DNA of 7,559 nucleotides, taken from NCBI GenBank assembly GCA_040002995.1, contig JBDUDK010000086.1, forward strand, positions 1 through 7,559. The letters run 5' to 3'. Source of the stretch: JBDUDK01 sp040002995. Lineage in GTDB: Bacteria > Actinomycetota > Acidimicrobiia > Acidimicrobiales > Ilumatobacteraceae. Shown here in pieces: positions 1 to 3,812 of the stretch. Positions within the stretch are counted from its first letter, which is position 1. Each line of letters starts with the position of its first letter. Both the position numbers and the translations under genes were made by a program. Under the pieces are notes generated by a model. It had not been told where the DNA came from. It did not search any database and saw only the letters and a program-made list of their open reading frames with translations.

Positions 1-54
1 GGTTGAGGGCCTAGTGTCCGAAAGGACATGGGGGTTCAAGTCCCCCCTCCGACA
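1..54 (+). tRNA. tRNA-Leu (anticodon GAG), 3' part only
   Basis: The window starts inside the anticodon stem. The anticodon loop TTGAGGG (3-9) carries GAG at 5-7, and the 3' half of the anticodon stem is CCTAG (10-14). A long class II variable arm follows, with stem TGTCC/GGACA (15-19 and 24-28) around the loop GAAA. The T arm has stem GGGGG/CCCCC (30-34 and 42-46) around TTCAAGT. The acceptor 3' strand is CTCCGAC (47-53), with discriminator A at 54. A73 and the long variable arm fit leucine. CCA is not encoded, since CAC follows position 54, so it would be added after transcription. The 5' part lies outside the window. The integrase gene next to it, reading toward it, suggests that this tRNA is the integration target and that its 3' end remains intact after insertion. 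Confidence 0.9.
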
Positions 55-57
55 CAC
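30..57 (+). other. Putative attachment-site core (T arm and acceptor end of tRNA-Leu)
   Basis: Tyrosine integrases of this class commonly cross over in the 3' half of a tRNA gene and rebuild that half from the element. The integrase gene ends about 250 bp from this tRNA and reads toward it, which makes this stretch the likely core. The precise direct repeat cannot be defined because the opposite junction is not in the window. The assignment is inferred from position only. Confidence 0.4.
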
Positions 58-79
58 ATAAATTCCCAGGTCGGAGGGG
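44..79. repeat. 10-bp perfect inverted repeat of the tRNA acceptor end
   Basis: CCCCTCCGAC (44-53), at the tRNA 3' end, is repeated as its exact complement GTCGGAGGGG at 70-79, with a 16-nt spacer. The right arm therefore also resembles the 5' acceptor strand of this tRNA, but no tRNA structure follows it. Possible roles are a pair of core-type integrase sites or a transcription stop for the tRNA; no T-run follows the right arm. Confidence 0.75.
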
Positions 80-103
80 TACGAAACCCAAAAAGTGTGT
101 CGT

Positions 104-124
104 TTTGCAAGCAGTTTGCAAGCA
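104..124 (+). repeat. Tandem direct repeat TTTGCAAGCA, two copies
   Basis: TTTGCAAGCA occurs at 104-113 and 115-124, a period of 11 bp or about one helical turn. It lies between the presumed crossover site and the integrase gene, where lambda-type integrases have arm-binding sites. It is an inferred candidate arm-type site pair for the N-terminal domain of the integrase. Confidence 0.7.
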
Positions 125-129
125 CGAGC

Positions 130-183
130 GTTTCCCGCGGAAGGTTTCCCGCGGAAGAATTTCGGGCAGATCTGTCCGCGGAA
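130..183 (+). repeat. Tandem direct repeat GTTTCCCGCGGAAG, two exact copies and a partial third
   Basis: The 14-mer GTTTCCCGCGGAAG is present at 130-143 and, directly adjoining, at 144-157. Its core CCGCGGAA recurs at 176-183. The core contains the palindrome CCGCGG. Together with the repeat at 104-124 it forms a compact block of repeats next to the tRNA, consistent with integrase or excisionase binding sites. Confidence 0.75.
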
Positions 184-238
184 CGTGAGCAGTTTCGACG
201 CGACTTGTTCCAGTGGTCAGGGCGTTCGTCGGCGTGAC

Positions 239-269
239 CTTCCCGCAGTCGGGGCACGGGGCCGGGAAG
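239..269 (-). terminator. Possible stem-loop downstream of the integrase
   Basis: CTTCCCG (239-245) pairs perfectly with CGGGAAG (263-269) across a 17-nt spacer, starting about 34 nt past the integrase stop on the minus strand. No U-tract follows on that strand, but intrinsic stops in GC-rich actinobacteria often lack one. It could equally be part of the attachment region. The stem is short and the loop long, so confidence is low. Confidence 0.25.
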
Positions 270-302
270 TTTGCCTCTGGTTCGCCGCGTCGAGATCTCG
301 GG

Positions 303-1706
303 TCAGTTTGAGCCGAAGATCAGCGCGGCGACTCGATCGGCGGCGTCGCTTTGCATTGGGCGGCGAACGTGGGTGTAGATGTCGGCCGTGATGCGTTCGC
401 TGGCGTGGTTGAGCCGGTCCTGTATGACCTTCATGGGTACGCCGGCCTCGAGGGCGAGGGTGGCCCAGCCGTGGCGAAGGGCGTGGAGGTTGACCTTCGG
501 GAGCGGCTCGTTGGGGTGTGCTGCGTTGTATCGCTCCTGGCCCCGTTGGAACTCCCTGGTGAAGCGTTCGGGTTGGAGGTAGTTCCCATCGGGGCGGCAG
601 AAGACGAGGTCTCGGTTGTGATAGCCGGGCTCGGGGCAGTCGGGCCGTGAAGACGTGCAGACGTGCCGGCTGCCGAGGCCGATCTGCTCTTGGGCCTGGC
701 GGGCTTTGAGCGACCGGAGCATCGCCAACGTGCTCTTGTCGAGGATGATCTCGTGCGGTTTGCCGGTCTTTCCGTAAGGCTTCACGACGATCTTGTGGGA
801 CACGGAGGTGACCGTCCAGATGAGGCTCGCGGTGCCGCTGTCGAAGTCGATGTCCTGCCATCTCAGACCGAGGTTGGCTCCTCGCCGATCTCCTGAGGTG
901 GCAACGAAGGCCCACGCCTCCCAGAGCGGGTGGTCGACTTCTCGCGACCACTGGAGAAAATAACGGGTCTGGTCGGCGGTCCAGAGCTTGCGCTCGGGGC
1001 GAGTCTTGGGCGGGCGGGGTGGCGATGCGTTCGCAGCCGCGTTCTGGTTCACGATCCCGAGGCGTATGGCGTCGCGAAGCGACTTGCTGATGATCGTATG
1101 GATATAGCGAACGGTGCGCACCGACAAAGTTGAGCTAGCTACGTCGACCCGAAGCATCGAGCGGGCCACGATACGGGCGACGGCATGGCGAGTGATGTGA
1201 TCCTCGCTGGGCATGCGCCGCTGGATCTCCATTGCGATCGCGCCGTAGGACCACCGCTGCTGCCTCAGCGCGTCGATCACCGCGTACACCTGGCTGTCGT
1301 GGCGTCGGTTCGTCTTCCTCGGGATCGGCTTGGGTTCCTCGAGGAGCTGGCGGTAGAACTCGTTGAGGTGGTTGGGTGTGAGGCGCTGGAGTCGGAGCCC
1401 TCCGACTTTGGGTAGCACGTGCAACCGCATATTTCGGCTGTAGGACTCCTGGGTCGAGCTCTCCACCTGGCGCTCGAGCGCGGGGAGCCAGACCTGCTCG
1501 ACGTAGTCGCTATACGTCAGCTTCGACGGCTCGATCCAGATGCCCGTCTCGACTGCAGCGAGCGCTTCCCGAAGTGCTCGGTCGGCGTCCTTCTTCGTGG
1601 CGAACCCGCCTTGCCACTTCTGACGCCGACTGCCCGTCTCAGGATCGTCGATGCGGTGCGCGTAGTACCAACTGCTGCCGCGCTTGCCGATCGAACCTCT
1701 CGCCAT
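303..1706 (-). CDS. int: Tyrosine recombinase / phage-type integrase
   Basis: Site-specific recombinase of 467 residues that would integrate and excise the element at tRNA-Leu. An N-terminal arm-binding region (about 1-55, beginning MARGSIGKRGSSWYYAHR) is typical of actinobacterial integrases. A SAM-like core-binding part covers about 62-125 and resumes at about 193-225. The catalytic domain shows the whole set of active residues: Arg274 (GDRRGANLGLRW), Lys313 (GKTGK), His408 and Arg411 (HALRHGWATLALEAGV), His434 (LNHAS) and nucleophile Tyr444 (DIYTHV). Residues about 128-190 interrupt the core-binding domain with a segment that looks like an extra helix-turn-helix; this explains a length above the usual 370-400. 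The ATG at 1704-1706 fits the family N-terminus; only a weak GGA precedes it. The start lies 12 nt after the Xis stop in the same frame, so the two genes are probably co-transcribed and coupled. Nothing looks truncated. Confidence 0.95.
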   Translation of the reverse strand: MARGSIGKRGSSWYYAHRIDDPETGSRRQKWQGGFATKKDADRALREALAAVETGIWIEPSKLTYSDYVEQVWLPALERQVESSTQESYSRNMRLHVLPKVGGLRLQRLTPNHLNEFYRQLLEEPKPIPRKTNRRHDSQVYAVIDALRQQRWSYGAIAMEIQRRMPSEDHITRHAVARIVARSMLRVDVASSTLSVRTVRYIHTIISKSLRDAIRLGIVNQNAAANASPPRPPKTRPERKLWTADQTRYFLQWSREVDHPLWEAWAFVATSGDRRGANLGLRWQDIDFDSGTASLIWTVTSVSHKIVVKPYGKTGKPHEIILDKSTLAMLRSLKARQAQEQIGLGSRHVCTSSRPDCPEPGYHNRDLVFCRPDGNYLQPERFTREFQRGQERYNAAHPNEPLPKVNLHALRHGWATLALEAGVPMKVIQDRLNHASERITADIYTHVRRPMQSDAADRVAALIFGSN

Positions 1707-1718
1707 CGCCGTCCAGTT

Positions 1719-2036
1719 CTACTCGTCTGGGGCGGGCCGGTCGATGAGAATGCTCATTAGCCAGGGGACTGGGATGAGGACCCTCCGCCCGAAATGCAAT
1801 GCCGGGATGTCGCCTACCTTGATCCGCTCGCGTACGGTCCGGTCGGAGATCCGAAGGATCTTCGCGGTTTCGTCGATGGTTAGGACCGCATGGTCGGCAA
1901 GGCCCAACTGGTCAAGCCAGCTGTCGGTCGACGGGTGCTCGCTCGTCTGTAAAGCCAATGCGGCGCCCGTGGAGCGTGATCGAGCCCGACGAGGGTCTCC
2001 CTGCGATCGGTTGAGATCTCGAACGGTGATGCCCAC
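1719..2036 (-). CDS. xis: Winged-HTH excisionase-like DNA-binding protein
   Basis: A 105-residue protein whose C-terminal half (about 49-100) matches the MerR-like/excisionase HTH family. A helix-turn-helix (TIDETAKILRISDRTVRERI, about 53-72) is followed by a wing (HFGRRVLIPVPWL, about 81-93). Such proteins bind and bend attachment DNA to steer the integrase toward excision. The first 45 residues are Arg/Ser-rich and unrecognised. The start is taken as GTG at 2034-2036 because a perfect AGGAGG (2043-2048) sits 6 nt upstream; an upstream ATG (2109-2111) would add 25 residues without a site like it. The stop is TAG (1719-1721), with integrase ATG four sense codons later in the same frame. The position just before int supports an Xis role. 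A plain transcription regulator remains possible, since family members do both. Confidence 0.85.
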   Translation of the reverse strand: MGITVRDLNRSQGDPRRARSRSTGAALALQTSEHPSTDSWLDQLGLADHAVLTIDETAKILRISDRTVRERIKVGDIPALHFGRRVLIPVPWLMSILIDRPAPDE

Positions 2037-2042
2037 GGCAGG

Positions 2043-2048
2043 CCTCCT
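2043..2048 (-). promoter_or_regulatory. Strong Shine-Dalgarno for the excisionase gene
   Basis: AGGAGG on the minus strand, with a 6-nt spacer (CCTGCC) before GTG at 2034-2036. It decides the start codon of the Xis-like gene. Confidence 0.8.
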
Positions 2049-2053
2049 AGCGA

Positions 2054-2151
2054 GTCGGCGCCGACGGGCGCTCACCGACGTACAGAGGCCCGTGACCGCA
2101 ACGCGCAGCATGGTGCGAAATCGTCTTGGGTGGTGCTGCGTCGGCGCTGAC
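2054..2151. promoter_or_regulatory. Two operator-like palindromes upstream of xis
   Basis: GTCGGCGCCGAC at 2054-2065 is a perfect 12-bp palindrome ending 5 bp before the Xis Shine-Dalgarno. GTCGGCGCTGAC at 2140-2151 is the same sequence with one mismatch, 86 bp further upstream. A third related site with split halves, GTCGG and CCGAC around a 5-nt spacer, lies at 2336-2350. The spacing is close to eight helical turns. Position and symmetry suggest an operator controlling the xis-int transcript; the regulator is unknown, and Xis itself is one candidate. No clear -35/-10 pair was recognised. Confidence 0.5.
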
Positions 2152-2159
2152 CAAAGCGG

Positions 2160-2315
2160 TCATCGAACGCGGCGTGATGTCGCGCAGGATCGAACATGTC
2201 CGGCGAGCCTGCACAGCCCGGGCCCGAGAGCGGCGAGGAGCGGACGGTCGCGTCGTCGGGTGACGCGACGGGTGGCGAGGATAAGGCTGTGGTCGGCGAG
2301 GCTGGTGGTGGTCAC
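2160..2315 (-). CDS. Possible small ORF of 51 residues, unknown function
   Basis: A GTG at 2313-2315 is preceded on the minus strand by GGAGG with a 7-nt spacer. The frame runs 51 codons to TGA at 2160-2162 and begins with Thr-Thr-Thr-Ser-Leu-Ala-Asp. The first part of the frame has mostly C or G in third positions, as a real actinobacterial gene would, but the last dozen codons lose this. The product is rich in Arg and Leu and has no motif that I recognise. It is co-directional with xis, about 120 bp upstream of it. The good ribosome binding site is the main reason to list it; it could well be chance. Confidence 0.22.
   Translation of the reverse strand: MTTTSLADHSLILATRRVTRRRDRPLLAALGPGLCRLAGHVRSCATSRRVR
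2247..2269. repeat. 8-bp inverted repeat (hairpin), 7-nt loop
   Basis: GTCGCGTC (2247-2254) and its exact complement GACGCGAC (2262-2269) flank GTCGGGT. The arm sequence recurs nearby as GTCGCGTG or GTCGCGTC, so the site may be bound by the same protein as those copies. Confidence 0.5.
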
Positions 2316-2421
2316 GAGCGGTCCTCCGGTGGGTGGTCGGCAGTACCGACAGTGAAGACCGGCTGTTGCTGGACACGCGCCTGCCGATGCGACTGCCTGT
2401 TGATATTGAGGCACTAGGGCC

Positions 2422-2485
2422 CAGTCGCGTGGGCAGTCGCGTCCGAGGCGGCTGTGACCAGGAGAGCCGCGTCGTCAGTCGCGTG
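2422..2485 (+). repeat. Three copies of CAGTCGCGT
   Basis: CAGTCGCGT occurs at 2422-2430, 2434-2442 and 2476-2484, with steps of 12 and 42 bp. Its 3' part, GTCGCGT, is the same heptamer as in the hairpin at 2247-2269. Iteron-like or operator-like use is possible. The heptamer is built of CpG steps and also appears by chance in coding parts of this window. Confidence 0.5.
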
Positions 2486-2884
2486 CCAGCTAGGGCGTCG
2501 GTCGCGCGAATCGCAACATCGATGTCGGACCTTCCGCACGTGAGAGAGATGCGATTGGAGCCTCCGCCGTCGATGGAATGGTGTCCCGCGGAGTTGCTCG
2601 TCGCAGCCGTCCTGGCCGTCGGTTTCGGCGGGGGGGTGGTGGTGTGAAGCGGCGCGGCGTTGGCGGCCCGGCTGGCTGGGAACCGTTTTCTAAGCCGTAC
2701 TGGGCGATGCGATTCGTGCGACGCTGGTACTGGCGAGCACGGCCGGGATCCACGCGCTGCGTGGCCGCCGGAGCTCGGGCACTGCTACCCGGTCCCGGGA
2801 ATTATTGGTCGTCGACGGGTGCCGTCGCTGTGCTCGCTGTCGTCGTTGTGTTGGGGCGCCGACGTCGCCGAGCTCACCGCGGCT

Positions 2885-2913
2885 GGGTCTCCGTCGGTCT
2901 CGTCGACGGACCC
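2885..2913. repeat. Long bulged stem-loop in the intergenic region
   Basis: GGGT (2885-2888) and CCGTCG (2891-2896) pair with CGACGG (2904-2909) and ACCC (2910-2913). This gives ten base pairs, a 2-nt bulge (CT) and a 7-nt loop. It is the strongest secondary structure seen in the gene-free region, about 220 bp downstream of the acetyltransferase stop. It could end the relaxase-acetyltransferase transcript, or be an oriT-type hairpin; no U-tract is present. Confidence 0.45.
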
Positions 2914-3136
2914 GTGAGACGACGTGGAACAGGCAGACAGGCTTCATCAGCCGCGAGGCGCGAGTGCACGACGACCTCAACCATCGCAGCGGCTAAAACG
3001 TTGGTCCACGAGTGGGCCACGCACCGCGATGGGTTACGAGACTCGGATCGGCGGTGGGCGCCGTCACGTGGCCGTGGTGGAGGCCGAATCGGTGGCGTAT
3101 CCCGTTATGGCGACCGCAAGGGCCGATCGGGCGTGG

Positions 3137-3601
3137 TCAGTGGAGTGGTTGCACCCACCATTCCGAGGCGAGGGTCAGGCCTTCGTCTTCGAGCAGGGCG
3201 CGGGTGGTTTGGTCGCCGTGGGCGGCGATCACGACGAGTTGGGTGGCGCCTCGTTTGGTGGCCCATCGCCGGACCCCGACGAGCAGCTCGCGGGCCGTGG
3301 TGACATTGTCGGCGCCGAAGTCGTCGATGGTGCAGGCCGGGCCGCCAGGATCATAGACGGGCGGTGCCGGTTCGAGTCGAGCGATCACGAACCCGACAAC
3401 GGTGTCGTTGTCGGTGGCGACGAGGGTGTACGTGTCGTCGTTTTCGAAGAGGTGCTCGAAGAATGCTGCCTGAACTTTTTCGGCGTCGGGGCGCCGCCGC
3501 CAGAACTGGGGCTGGTAGGTCTCGAGGCGTTCGCGCCGGGCGGCGGCAATGGCGACCATAGCGGCGACATCGCCACGGGTGGCGGGACGGACCTGGATCA
3601 C
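3137..3601 (-). CDS. GNAT-family N-acetyltransferase
   Basis: A 154-residue protein with the GNAT pattern: an N-terminal IQVRPATRGDVAAMVAIAA helix, the strand TYTLVATDNDTVVGFVIARL (about 57-76), a central TIDDFGADN strand (91-99) leading to the acetyl-CoA helix (about 100-116), then GATQLVVIAAHGD (118-130) and the C-terminal LASEWWVQPL. Length fits a single-domain GNAT. The pyrophosphate-binding loop is degenerate: where Q/R-x-x-G-x-G/A is expected, this protein has DNVTTARELL. Acetyl transfer from acetyl-CoA to an amine is the likely reaction; the substrate is not readable from sequence. The start is GTG at 3599-3601, since the frame is closed by TAG at 3626-3628; the ribosome binding site is weak (GGGG). 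It follows the relaxase on the same strand after 202 bp and is probably cargo that may be read through from the relaxase gene. Confidence 0.85.
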   Translation of the reverse strand: MIQVRPATRGDVAAMVAIAAARRERLETYQPQFWRRRPDAEKVQAAFFEHLFENDDTYTLVATDNDTVVGFVIARLEPAPPVYDPGGPACTIDDFGADNVTTARELLVGVRRWATKRGATQLVVIAAHGDQTTRALLEDEGLTLASEWWVQPLH

Positions 3602-3803
3602 AACCCCGATGCTCGCATCCGCGTCCTAGTCGGGTCCGTGATAGCCGTGGTCCGTCGTGACAGGCCCGGCGGGTTCGTTCCCGGCGAAGCGAGGCCGAGG
3701 TGACGGTGAAGCGGGTGCGCGACGGCGTAGTGGTCGAGTCTTGGACGACAGCACAGCGGCGGCACCTGGTGGCTAAGCCCAATCTTCAGAGGTTCGCTTC
3801 GGT
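3602..3803. other. Spacer between relaxase and acetyltransferase
   Basis: No supported gene in these 202 bp. It contains the distal arm of a stem-loop around the relaxase stop and presumably leader sequence for the acetyltransferase. No promoter was recognised. Confidence 0.5.
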
Positions 3804-3812
3804 CTAGCGAAC
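3792..3812 (-). terminator. Stem-loop across the relaxase stop codon
   Basis: GTTCGCT (3792-3798) pairs perfectly with AGCGAAC (3806-3812) over a 7-nt loop. The relaxase TAG (3804-3806) sits at the loop-stem edge. Without a U-tract on the minus strand, termination is uncertain; it might attenuate read-through into the acetyltransferase. Confidence 0.3.

Larger units (their letters stand above)
2037..3136. other. Intergenic kilobase without a convincing gene; repeats and hairpins
   Basis: No reading frame here resembles a known protein. The open frames are short or low-complexity Arg/Gly/Pro-rich translations of GC-rich DNA on both strands. What can be seen are the operator-like palindromes near xis, an 8-bp hairpin at 2247-2269, repeated GTCGCGT motifs between 2247 and 2485, a bulged hairpin at 2885-2913, and a run of seven Gs near 2630. 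It separates the acetyltransferase from the xis-int pair and must contain the promoter for those two genes unless they are read from far upstream. It could contain oriT, a small RNA, or remains of a decayed gene; none can be shown. Confidence 0.5.

Noticed and set aside
70..90. GTCGGAGGGG as the start of a second tRNA-Leu
   Set aside because: Only the acceptor strand fits; no D arm, anticodon arm or T arm follows. Kept as an inverted repeat instead.
240..275. Zinc-ribbon-like CPDCGKVTP in a minus-strand frame after the integrase stop
   Set aside because: No start codon near it, the frame overlaps the integrase end, and it then runs into the tRNA antisense. Judged to be chance.
291..300. Palindrome CGAGATCTCG next to the integrase stop, and ACATCGATGT at 2516-2525
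   Set aside because: Ten-base palindromes are expected several times by chance in a window of this size; neither repeats nor lies at a control position.
217..951. 244-codon minus-strand frame over the integrase 3' half
   Set aside because: Shadow frame: the integrase with all catalytic residues occupies the same DNA in another frame, and this product is low-complexity Arg/Pro.
2578..3303. 241-codon plus-strand frame with a hydrophobic stretch (AVAVLAVVVVLG)
   Set aside because: Arg/Gly-rich low-complexity translation that runs into the antisense of the acetyltransferase. No ribosome site or recognisable domain; the Val-rich run comes from GTC/GTG-rich DNA.
3700..3807. 35-codon plus-strand frame starting GTG
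   Set aside because: Short, isolated, opposite to all neighbours, ending in the antisense of the relaxase stop; no similarity recognised.
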